NCBI RefSeq assembly: GCF_014250515.1
Contig: NZ_CP060202.1
Location: 2,787,001 to 2,851,000 of the forward strand
DNA length: 64,000 nucleotides
DNA from: Hymenobacter sediminicola
Lineage (GTDB): Bacteria > Bacteroidota > Bacteroidia > Cytophagales > Hymenobacteraceae
Direction: 5' to 3'
The stretch's first letter is position 1. Each line of letters opens with the position of its first letter. The notes under the pieces were generated by a model that did not search any database, was not told the origin of the DNA, and was given only the letters and a program-made list of their open reading frames with translations. Shown here piece by piece: positions 36,581 to 43,745 of this stretch. The translations under genes and the position numbers were made by a program.

Positions 36581-37378
36581 ATGAACCAGCCGCTCGCCTA
36601 TATCCACCCGCAAGCCAAAATCGCACAGAACGTGGTAGTGGAACCTTTCACGACCATTGATAAGGATGTGGAAATCGGGGAAGGCACCTGGATTGGCCCC
36701 AACGTGACCATCATGGCCGGGGCGCGTATCGGCAAAAACTGCAAGATTTTTCCGGGCGCCGTCATTGCCGCCATGCCGCAGGACCTCAAGTTTGCGGGTG
36801 AGAAAACCACGGTTCATATCGGCGACAATACCGTCATCCGGGAATGTGTGACCGTGAACCGCGGCACTGTAGACCGGCTCCGGACTGTAGTGGGTGCCAA
36901 CTGCCTGCTGATGGCCTACGTGCACGTAGCCCACGATTGTGTAATTGGTGACAACTGTGTGCTGGCAAATGCCGTGCAATTGGCCGGCCACGTCGAAATA
37001 GGCGACCATGCCATCATCGGCGGCACCTCGGCGGTACATCAGTTTGTGAAAGTAGGTCCGCACGCCATGATTTCAGGCGGTTCCCTGGTGCGTAAGGATG
37101 TTCCTCCGTTTGTGAAGGCCGGCCGCGAGCCGCTGACCTACGCGGGCATTAACAGCATCGGGCTACGCCGCCGGGGTTACTCCGACCAGAAGATTTCGGA
37201 GATTCAGCAGCTTTACCGTCTGCTATTTCTGGGCGGCATGAACAATAACGACGCCCTCGACAAAATTGAGTTGGAACTGGCTCCTTCGCCGGAACGCGAC
37301 GAAGTGGTAAACTTCGTGCGCAACTCGGGGCGGGGCATTATCAAGGGCTATTCGCGCGGCGGCAACGGTGCAGATTGA
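36581..37378 (+). CDS. lpxA: UDP-N-acetylglucosamine acyltransferase
   Basis: First enzyme of lipid A synthesis; acylates the 3-OH of UDP-GlcNAc. The 265-residue protein is a left-handed beta helix (EIGEGTWIGPNVTI, NCVLANAVQLAGHVEIGDH) with the catalytic His in MAYVHVAHDC and a helical C-terminal domain (SDQKISEIQQLYRLLF). Length is normal. It closes the lpxD-lpxC/fabZ-lpxA run and overlaps the next gene by 11 bp. Confidence 0.97.
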   Translation: MNQPLAYIHPQAKIAQNVVVEPFTTIDKDVEIGEGTWIGPNVTIMAGARIGKNCKIFPGAVIAAMPQDLKFAGEKTTVHIGDNTVIRECVTVNRGTVDRLRTVVGANCLLMAYVHVAHDCVIGDNCVLANAVQLAGHVEIGDHAIIGGTSAVHQFVKVGPHAMISGGSLVRKDVPPFVKAGREPLTYAGINSIGLRRRGYSDQKISEIQQLYRLLFLGGMNNNDALDKIELELAPSPERDEVVNFVRNSGRGIIKGYSRGGNGAD

Positions 37379-38000
37379 AGCAACCGGGCTAAGCAAGCGC
37401 TACGCCCGCGACTGGATTTTCCGGGGTCTGACGCATACGTTCCTACCTGGCACGGCAACGGCAGTGCTGGGCCCAAACGGCGCCGGCAAAAGCACCCTCC
37501 TCAACACGCTGTCGGGCCAACTGCTGCCCACGGCTGGCACGCTTAGCTACACGCACGCGGGCCAAGCCATTCCGGTGGAAGAACTACCACCTTTGCTGGC
37601 CTACGCGGCCCCGTATCTGGAGCTAATTGAGGAGCTCACGCTCACCGAGCTATTGCAGTTCCACACGCGTTTCAAGCCGCTACGCCCCGGTTCCAGTCCC
37701 CGGCAGCTCATCGAGTTGATGTACTTGGAAAAAAGCAGCCATAAGCTGGTGCGCGACTTTTCCTCGGGCATGAAACAACGGCTGAAGCTGGCGTTGGCGC
37801 TCTATGCCGACACGCCGCTATTGCTGCTCGACGAGCCTACTACCAACCTCGACCGTACCGGCGTGGCCTGGTACCTAGAGCACGTACACGCCACGCTGAC
37901 TGGCCGCACGGTGCTGGTGTCGTCGAACGTGCCGGAAGAGTACGCCTTCTGTACCCAGCAGCTGCTGATTACGGATTTCGGAGCACAGGCAGCACGGTAA
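37368..38000 (+). CDS. ABC transporter ATP-binding protein overlapping lpxA
   Basis: A 210-residue ATPase with Walker A GPNGAGKST, a signature of FSSGMKQRLKLALAL type and Walker B LLLLDEPTTNLD. It starts with GTG at 37368 inside the last codons of lpxA, so translation is probably coupled. No membrane partner gene is adjacent. It resembles CcmA-like exporter ATPases. Lipid A or other envelope export is an inference from position only. The 278 bp downstream hold no recognised gene. Confidence 0.85.
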   Translation: MQIEATGLSKRYARDWIFRGLTHTFLPGTATAVLGPNGAGKSTLLNTLSGQLLPTAGTLSYTHAGQAIPVEELPPLLAYAAPYLELIEELTLTELLQFHTRFKPLRPGSSPRQLIELMYLEKSSHKLVRDFSSGMKQRLKLALALYADTPLLLLDEPTTNLDRTGVAWYLEHVHATLTGRTVLVSSNVPEEYAFCTQQLLITDFGAQAAR

Positions 38001-38278
38001 GCAGGTTATGGCGTAGCTGCATTGCGTGGTTCAACGCTTGTCTCGACACATTACACCGAATGTGAGTAAGACGAAGTCCGTACAGCAGTGGCTCTGCTAC
38101 ACAATCTGGCAGTTGTTAAGTCAGGCATTGGCTTAGCCAAAGTGGCTAGGGAGTACACTGCCAGCAGAAAAGCAAAATCATGCATCAACCGGAAATGGTT
38201 CGTGCCGTATCTTCGCAACCGAAACGGCGGTACTTGCGCCTCTTCCTTTTCACCTTCTTACCGCCCCTGACCAAGGCC

Positions 38279-38641
38279 ATGAGACAATACGACGACCTAG
38301 ACGATGACGACCTGCTCGGCGACGATGACGAGCTGGATAATTTTGCCAAAACCGGTGGCAGCAAAACCCGCGGCACTTCTGAAGACCAGCTTTCGGCTAA
38401 GTACGCTGACTATCTGATGTGGCGCGACACCGGCTCTTCACACGATGAGGCGCTGGACCTGGCCAACATGAGCGAAGATGAGTTTGAGCTGGCAGATGCC
38501 TCCGAGGATTCGGAAAATGACACCAAATTCACTAGCCTCGACGACCTCGACGAGGACGATTATTCCGACGGTGGCGACGAGTATGGTAGCTCCGGCAGTT
38601 CCCGCAACATCGGCCGCAACTCCGACTACGACGATTATTAG
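38279..38641 (+). CDS. Highly acidic small protein, function unknown
   Basis: About 120 residues beginning MRQYDDLDDDDLLGDDDELD, with long Asp/Glu clusters, a middle segment LSAKYADYLMWRDTGSSHDEALDLA that may be helical, and a Ser/Asp/Gly tail ending in DYDDY. No signal peptide or membrane segment. The ATG at 38279 is preferred to one 33 codons upstream, which would add an unrelated basic stretch. A terminator follows directly. It looks like a Bacteroidota-conserved hypothetical; no role can be assigned. Confidence 0.6.
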   Translation: MRQYDDLDDDDLLGDDDELDNFAKTGGSKTRGTSEDQLSAKYADYLMWRDTGSSHDEALDLANMSEDEFELADASEDSENDTKFTSLDDLDEDDYSDGGDEYGSSGSSRNIGRNSDYDDY

Positions 38642-38664
38642 TCTGCTTTGATCTGACCGTATAT

Positions 38665-38699
38665 AAAAAGAGCCTGCACGTACTGTGCAGGCTCTTTTT
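38665..38699. terminator. Terminator between acidic protein and DUF4197 genes
   Basis: A perfect 15-bp stem (AAAAAGAGCCTGCAC) with a 5-nt loop and T5/A5 ends lies between convergent genes and can serve both. Confidence 0.88.
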
Positions 38700-38734
38700 G
38701 TGTGTAGCAAGAATACTCCCGCAACTGAATGCAG

Positions 38735-39490
38735 CTAGTTCTTGCGGCCGAATACTTTCTTAAGCAAATCTGTAGTGCGCGCAACGGGGTTTTCGCGGAT
38801 GTTGGCTTCTTCCTGCGCAATCAGCGTGAACAGGCCACCAATGGCGCGGTCGGTAGCATACTGATTCAGGTCAGTCTGAACGGGCGTTACGAGCGGAATC
38901 CGGTTGTAGCGGGTTGTCAGGTCGGTGTAGTAGCGGGTGGCGCCCACTTTGTCGAGGCTTTGCTGGATAATTGGCTTAAAGGCCGAGCTCAGCTGGGCAG
39001 TAGTAGTGCGCTGCAGATACTGCGTAGCAGCATTTTTCTCCCCCGTCAGAATGTTCCAGACGTCCGTGAAGGTCAGGCTTTTGATAGCCGACAGGAAAAT
39101 AGGCTTGGCACTTTTAGCGGCATCCTCAGCCCCCCGGTTCAACGACAGCTCAAACTTATCGACCTGGCTACCCAGCCCAATGTTGCGAAGCGTTGTGGCA
39201 ACGCGCTGAGCATCGGGAGGAAACGGAATCCGGATAAGCCGATTTAGATTGAAGCCATCCGTTTTAGACGCTTGATCTGCGCCTTTGCTGATGCCCTGCA
39301 CCAAGGCCTCTTTCAGACCATTGGCGGCTTCCGTATTCGTCAGGCCCCCCTGGCTGGTAGTGCTACCCGATTTGGGCAGCGGCGGCAGCTTGATGTTGCC
39401 AATTTTAGGAAGGCTGAAAATCTGCGCCGAAGCACTGAACTGGAAACCCAGTAGCGCCAGGGGAAGAACGAGAAAGAGGCGTTTGTTCAT
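38735..39490 (-). CDS. DUF4197 family exported protein
   Basis: A 251-residue protein with a signal peptide (cleavage near SASAQ, residue 23). The DUF4197 region starts at about residue 58 (AANGLKEALVQGISKGADQA) and runs to the C-terminus, with IRIPFPPDAQRVATTLRN and RYNRIPLVTP. Function unknown; the family is common in Bacteroidota and Proteobacteria. A paralogue lies 107 bp upstream in the same orientation; the two probably arose by tandem duplication. Confidence 0.85.
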   Translation of the reverse strand: MNKRLFLVLPLALLGFQFSASAQIFSLPKIGNIKLPPLPKSGSTTSQGGLTNTEAANGLKEALVQGISKGADQASKTDGFNLNRLIRIPFPPDAQRVATTLRNIGLGSQVDKFELSLNRGAEDAAKSAKPIFLSAIKSLTFTDVWNILTGEKNAATQYLQRTTTAQLSSAFKPIIQQSLDKVGATRYYTDLTTRYNRIPLVTPVQTDLNQYATDRAIGGLFTLIAQEEANIRENPVARTTDLLKKVFGRKN

Positions 39491-39597
39491 GGTAGGTGCG
39501 GCGGTAGTGATAAGAACAGGCCGAGGCCGTACAGTGCCAATTGCACAAACCGGACCAAACCCCGCCGCGTTCCTGCCAGGTGCCGACCAAGCCGCTT

Positions 39598-40425
39598 CTA
39601 TTGCCCGAATACCCGCTTTAGCAACTCACTGCCACGGGCAGCCGGGTTTGCCCGAATCCGAGCTTCTTCAGCGGCAATCAGCGTGAATAATCCATCAACG
39701 GTCTTCTGGCTAGCGTAGGCATTGAGGTCCGCGTTGATGGGCGTCACGAGTGGAATCTTGTTGTATTTGGCTACCATTTCAGCATATAGCTTGGTAGCAC
39801 CCGTTTGGTCCAAGGACTGCTTAATGGTAGGCTGGAATGCTGTTTTGAGTTGTTCGGCAGTCTTTTCGTACAGAAACGTAGTGCCGGCGTCGCTTTCTTT
39901 GCTGGTAGCCAACCCCAGTGCGTCCTGAAAGCTCAGATTCTGCAGCGCACTCAGGAATATCGGTGCGCCATCTTTGGCAGCCGTTTCTGCACCACGGTTC
40001 AGGGCTACTTCAAACTTATCCACCAGCGCGCCCATGCGGAGGCCCCGCAATGTGGTAGCAACCAGTTCGGCTTCGGGCGGAAATGGAATCCGGATATCAG
40101 CGTTGGCATTGAATCCATCGAGGGCCGAGGCCTGCTCTACGCTGCGTGTAATGCTTTGCGTCAAGGCTTCTTTCAAGCCGCTGCTGGCATCAGTATCCGT
40201 CAGTGGAATTTTTACCGGGGCTACCACCGTAGCGGCTTTGGTGGTAGTAGTCGTGGTCTTCGCCGTAGTTTTTACGGGCGATTTTGCGGGCGTTTTCGCC
40301 GTAGTTTTTTTGGCAGTGGTGGTTTTCTTGGTAGTAGTCGTGGTCTTTTTGGTCTGAGCCTGAGCGGCTACGGGAGCAACCAGGGCCAGCCCAAGCGCGA
40401 AAGTGAGCGTACGAAACGTGGACAT
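39598..40425 (-). CDS. DUF4197 family exported protein with Lys/Thr-rich linker
   Basis: A 275-residue paralogue of the neighbouring gene. The signal peptide (cleavage near AAQAQ) is followed by a low-complexity Lys/Thr/Ala linker (about 26-72) and then the DUF4197 domain (GLKEALTQSI, IRIPFPPEAELVATTLRG, KYNKIPLVTP). The linker is absent from the paralogue and may attach the protein to envelope polymers. It diverges from cinA. Confidence 0.85.
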   Translation of the reverse strand: MSTFRTLTFALGLALVAPVAAQAQTKKTTTTTKKTTTAKKTTAKTPAKSPVKTTAKTTTTTTKAATVVAPVKIPLTDTDASSGLKEALTQSITRSVEQASALDGFNANADIRIPFPPEAELVATTLRGLRMGALVDKFEVALNRGAETAAKDGAPIFLSALQNLSFQDALGLATSKESDAGTTFLYEKTAEQLKTAFQPTIKQSLDQTGATKLYAEMVAKYNKIPLVTPINADLNAYASQKTVDGLFTLIAAEEARIRANPAARGSELLKRVFGQ

Positions 40426-40523
40426 ATGCGGCAGATGACGAAAACCAGACGGCCTGCGTGGCGGTCTTACGCGTCAGGGTGCCAAATTGCGCCAAATCCC
40501 TCTCCTATCCTAACCTCCGCTGT

Positions 40524-41786
40524 ATGCCGCTGCTTCCCGACGTTGAAATCATGACTATTGGCGATGAGCTACTCTATGGGCAGGTCATCGATACCAATTC
40601 GGCCTTTATGGGGCAGGAATTGGCCAAAATTGGGCTGCGCGTCCGGCAGATCAGTAGCGTGTCTGACCGTGCCGACGAAATTGTAGCGGCCCTTGATCAA
40701 GCCCGTGAACGGGCTCAGGTGGTACTCATTACGGGCGGCCTTGGCCCAACCAAAGATGACCTGACCAAGCACGTGCTGGCGCGCTACTTCCAGACAGAAC
40801 TTGTGCTGCACGAGCCCACGCTGGAGCATGTGGAAGGCATTTTCCGTCGTTTCAACCGCCCGATGCTCGACGTGAATCGGCAGCAGGCGCTGGTGCCGGC
40901 CAACTGCGAAGTGCTATTTAACGCAGTAGGCACGGCACCAGGCATGTGGTTCGAGGACCAGGGCACTGTGTTCGTGAGTATGCCCGGCGTGCCTCACGAA
41001 ATGAAATACCTGATGACGGAAGCCGTGCTGCCGCGCCTGCAGCAGCGTTTTCAGGTGCCACCCATTGAGCACGTAGTAGTGCAGACCGTGGGCCTTGGCG
41101 AGTCGTTTCTGGCCGAGCAGATTGCGGACTGGGAAGCAGCCTTGCCCACCAATTTCAAGCTGGCCTACCTCCCCTACCTTGGCGGCGTGCGGCTGCGCCT
41201 GACCGGCCACGCCGACGGCCTGCCTGACCTACGACCACGAATGGAAGCGCTGCTGCCGGAACTACGGGCCCGGTTGGGCGAGCATGTTTTCGCCGAAGGC
41301 GAAGTGAAGCTGGAAGAAGCAATTGGCCGGCTGCTGCAAGAACGCGGCCTCACGCTGGGCACTGCCGAAAGCTGCACCGGCGGCCTGCTGGCGCACCGCA
41401 TTACCAGCATTCCGGGCAGCTCGGCTTACTTCCTGGGCAGCATTGTGGCCTACGACAACCGCGTGAAACAGCAGCAGTTGGACGTGAAAGCCGAAACTCT
41501 AGCGGCTTACGGAGCAGTGAGTGAGGAAACGGTGCGGGAAATGGCCGAAGGAGCCCGCCAACGCTTAGGAGTAGACGTAGCGCTGGCTACAAGCGGCATT
41601 GCCGGCCCCGACGGCGGCACCACAGACAAACCCGTGGGCACTATTTGTATCGCCTACGCCGATGCCCACCAGACGGTGAGCCGGCGCCTCACCTTCAATC
41701 GGGGCCGGCAGCTCAACGTGGAGTACACCGTCACGATGGCTCTTAACCTGCTACGGCTACACTTGCCAGCCCTAGCTGAAGCCTAG
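40524..41786 (+). CDS. cinA: CinA-family protein, nicotinamide-nucleotide amidase
   Basis: A 420-residue cytoplasmic protein with two domains. The N-terminal half is the MoaB/MogA-like COG1058 domain (IMTIGDELLYGQVIDTNS, ITGGLGPTKDD), an ADP-ribose pyrophosphatase type. The C-terminal half (about 265-420) is the nicotinamide-mononucleotide deamidase (GTAESCTGGLLAHRIT, GSIVAYDNRVK, ATSGIAGPDGGT). It is thought to salvage pyridine nucleotides. The ATG at 40524 fits the family; the 22 codons upstream in frame do not. Confidence 0.93.
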   Translation: MPLLPDVEIMTIGDELLYGQVIDTNSAFMGQELAKIGLRVRQISSVSDRADEIVAALDQARERAQVVLITGGLGPTKDDLTKHVLARYFQTELVLHEPTLEHVEGIFRRFNRPMLDVNRQQALVPANCEVLFNAVGTAPGMWFEDQGTVFVSMPGVPHEMKYLMTEAVLPRLQQRFQVPPIEHVVVQTVGLGESFLAEQIADWEAALPTNFKLAYLPYLGGVRLRLTGHADGLPDLRPRMEALLPELRARLGEHVFAEGEVKLEEAIGRLLQERGLTLGTAESCTGGLLAHRITSIPGSSAYFLGSIVAYDNRVKQQQLDVKAETLAAYGAVSEETVREMAEGARQRLGVDVALATSGIAGPDGGTTDKPVGTICIAYADAHQTVSRRLTFNRGRQLNVEYTVTMALNLLRLHLPALAEA

Positions 41787-41812
41787 CTACCATGAGTCTA
41801 CGGTACGTTTTC

Positions 41813-42586
41813 TCAGTAAGCCTTACGGAGCATATCAGCGTATTCATCAGGCAGAGTTGAGAATTCAATGGCCTGAGCGGCTTTCTCCACGTCGTATGCC
41901 ACCCGAACCAGTTCGGAGCGGATACTCCGGGGGTTGGTGAGCCGGGTGTTTTCATCTAGGTGCAGCAACTGGTAGGCTGCTCGGGGGTCGCCATCCTTGG
42001 GTTTGCCTACGGAGCCGATATTAAGCGCATGCCGGTAGCGGGTTTCGCCCTGATACTCATAGGGCAGAATGCGGTGGTACGGCTTGTGGGTGTGGCCGAA
42101 GAGCAACACGTCAGCATTTGATTCCTGCAAAATCCTCAGTGTACTGGCTTCTGGTCGTTCCTCGAACAGATACTCATTGATTTTGCGTGGCGAGCCGTGC
42201 ACCATCAGCAGACTCAGGGTGCACGGCTCTTCCTGAAACTCCAGCCGCATGTGTTTGGGCAGGCAGCGTAGGTAGCGCCGCTCAGTTGCGTTCATCACGT
42301 GGTTGGTGTAGGCGATGCTGCGTGCTCCCAACTCTTTTTCACGACTGGTTTTGTAGGCGCATCCACATTCTGACGACCCCAGCCCGATGCCTTGGTCGTA
42401 GTTTCCGGCCAATGTTGGTATTCCACGGCGGCGCAACTCGTTGACCACTTCATTGGGCCAGGGGGCATAGCCTACCAAGTCGCCTAGGCAGAAAATCATA
42501 TCCGGCTGCCGCTGCTCCATGTCAGCCAGCACCGCTTCCAGAGCGGGCAGATTGCCATGCACATCCGAGAAAAAGGCAATTGTCAT
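41813..42586 (-). CDS. Metallophosphoesterase, YfcE/MJ0936-like
   Basis: A 257-residue calcineurin-like enzyme with metal motifs FFSDVHGN, CLGDLVGYAPWP, AGNYDQG, MVHGSP and LFGHTHKPYH. It matches the single-domain phosphodiesterase group whose substrates include cyclic nucleotides and other phosphodiesters. It lies downstream of arsI on the same strand, 69 bp away, possibly in the same transcript, and is convergent with cinA. Confidence 0.9.
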   Translation of the reverse strand: MTIAFFSDVHGNLPALEAVLADMEQRQPDMIFCLGDLVGYAPWPNEVVNELRRRGIPTLAGNYDQGIGLGSSECGCAYKTSREKELGARSIAYTNHVMNATERRYLRCLPKHMRLEFQEEPCTLSLLMVHGSPRKINEYLFEERPEASTLRILQESNADVLLFGHTHKPYHRILPYEYQGETRYRHALNIGSVGKPKDGDPRAAYQLLHLDENTRLTNPRSIRSELVRVAYDVEKAAQAIEFSTLPDEYADMLRKAY

Positions 42587-42655
42587 CTTCGCTGTTTTAG
42601 GAAGGATAAATACTCAGGCGGACCGCCGACACAACTAGTATGACCAACTGCCTGC

Positions 42656-43231
42656 CTAGCAGCAGCCGCCACCGGGCGTGCAAGCGGCCGTAGTGGCCGG
42701 GGTAGCCTCCAGCAGCGTGAAGGCCATGGGCGCAGTAGTAAGTACCTCTTCGGCTTTGGGGGCAGCAGATGCAGATGGCGCAATGCAGCACTGGGTACTG
42801 CTGCTGGCAGCGTGGTCGTATTCCTGCTGGTAGCGCGGGTCGTTGAATTCGGCATCCTCGTGAAAATAATATACCTCCCATTCCACGCCGTCCGGGTCGT
42901 TTACCCAGAACTTGTCCTGTTTGGCATAGCAGCAATTCGTTCCCATTTCTTCGCGCGGTAGCAGACCAGTGTTGCGAGCCTGCTCCAGCCGCTGCTCCAT
43001 TTCCTCCATAGTTTCTACCTGAAAGCCCAGATGGCCGAAGTTGCTGGCTACCCGTTCAGGATTTTCCACAAACGAAATGATGAGCGAAGGCTGATCAAGT
43101 ACATATTTGGCATAGCCCCGCCGAATTTTGGCAGCGGGCCGGCCAAAGAAAGCCGTGTAGAAATTGACGGTAGCCGTCAAATCAGCCACGTACAGCGAGA
43201 CGTGCATGCGGGGAAAGGCAGAAGTTTCCAT
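42656..43231 (-). CDS. arsI: ArsI/CadI-type dioxygenase (VOC superfamily)
   Basis: About 191 residues. The VOC fold starts at RMHVSLYVADL with the first metal ligand (His10); FGHLGFQV (His67) and WEVYYF (Glu118) supply the others. The TNCCYAKQDKFWVNDPDG segment carries the vicinal Cys100/Cys101 typical of ArsI, a C-As lyase that demethylates organoarsenicals; CadI relatives respond to cadmium. The start at 43231 (METSAFP) fits better than one 26 codons upstream. It has a roughly 60-residue Ala/Ser-rich extension with extra Cys pairs (TQCC, GGGCC). It follows arsR, so metalloid induction is likely. Confidence 0.85.
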   Translation of the reverse strand: METSAFPRMHVSLYVADLTATVNFYTAFFGRPAAKIRRGYAKYVLDQPSLIISFVENPERVASNFGHLGFQVETMEEMEQRLEQARNTGLLPREEMGTNCCYAKQDKFWVNDPDGVEWEVYYFHEDAEFNDPRYQQEYDHAASSSTQCCIAPSASAAPKAEEVLTTAPMAFTLLEATPATTAACTPGGGCC

Positions 43232-43262
43232 AGAGCAAAGTGGGGTGAAGTGAACAGAAAAA

Positions 43263-43610
43263 TTAGCAGCAGGATGCACCTGGACCGCAAACATCTTCGG
43301 TAGTGGCATCCGTGAAAAAGGTCGTGAACTGCTGCTGCACCTGGCGCAGCAGCCCCATGTTGAGGCAGTAGCAAACGGTAAGTCCGTCTATTTCACCCCG
43401 AATCAGGTCCAGGGTTTTGAGTTCCTGCAAGTGCTGTGACACCGTCGTGCGGGAGAGCGGCAGCTCGGCGGCAATGTCGCCGGAGATGCATGTTTTTTTG
43501 GAGGCCAGCAGTTGAATAATGGCTACCCGGGCTGGGTGCGCCAACGCTTTAGCCACGCGGGCCAGCTGTTGTTGCTCCTCGGTAAAAACAGTTGTTTTGG
43601 CGTACGTCAT
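43263..43610 (-). CDS. arsR: ArsR/SmtB-family metalloregulatory repressor
   Basis: A 115-residue winged-helix repressor. [16 protein letters not shown] and the recognition helix [19 protein letters not shown] are typical of ArsR. Candidate metal-site cysteines are Cys41 in TCISGDI, Cys80/Cys82 in TVCYC, and three near the C-terminus (CGPGASCC). It probably represses its own operon (arsR-arsI and perhaps the phosphoesterase) through the palindrome just upstream and releases it on binding As(III) or another metal. Confidence 0.92.
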   Translation of the reverse strand: MTYAKTTVFTEEQQQLARVAKALAHPARVAIIQLLASKKTCISGDIAAELPLSRTTVSQHLQELKTLDLIRGEIDGLTVCYCLNMGLLRQVQQQFTTFFTDATTEDVCGPGASCC

Positions 43611-43623
43611 AGCATCAATGTAT

Positions 43624-43668
43624 TATGACGTAAACATACGACATAATAAGTCGTATGTTTACGTCATA
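43624..43668. promoter_or_regulatory. Palindromic operator candidate upstream of arsR
   Basis: Two 19-bp arms (TATGACGTAAACATACGAC and its complement) are exactly complementary around the 7-nt spacer ATAATAA, 13 bp before the arsR ATG. A one-mismatch -7 element, TATGTTTA on the minus strand (43638-43631), lies inside the proximal arm, so binding there would block transcription. A CGTCAT half-site also overlaps the arsR start. Confidence 0.75.
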
Positions 43669-43745
43669 GTCAATTATTTTTTCTCGTTACTCTTAATTGC
43701 CTTCTCTGCCGCTTATCCAGAAGCATGCAAAGCCAGCCCTCTTGT

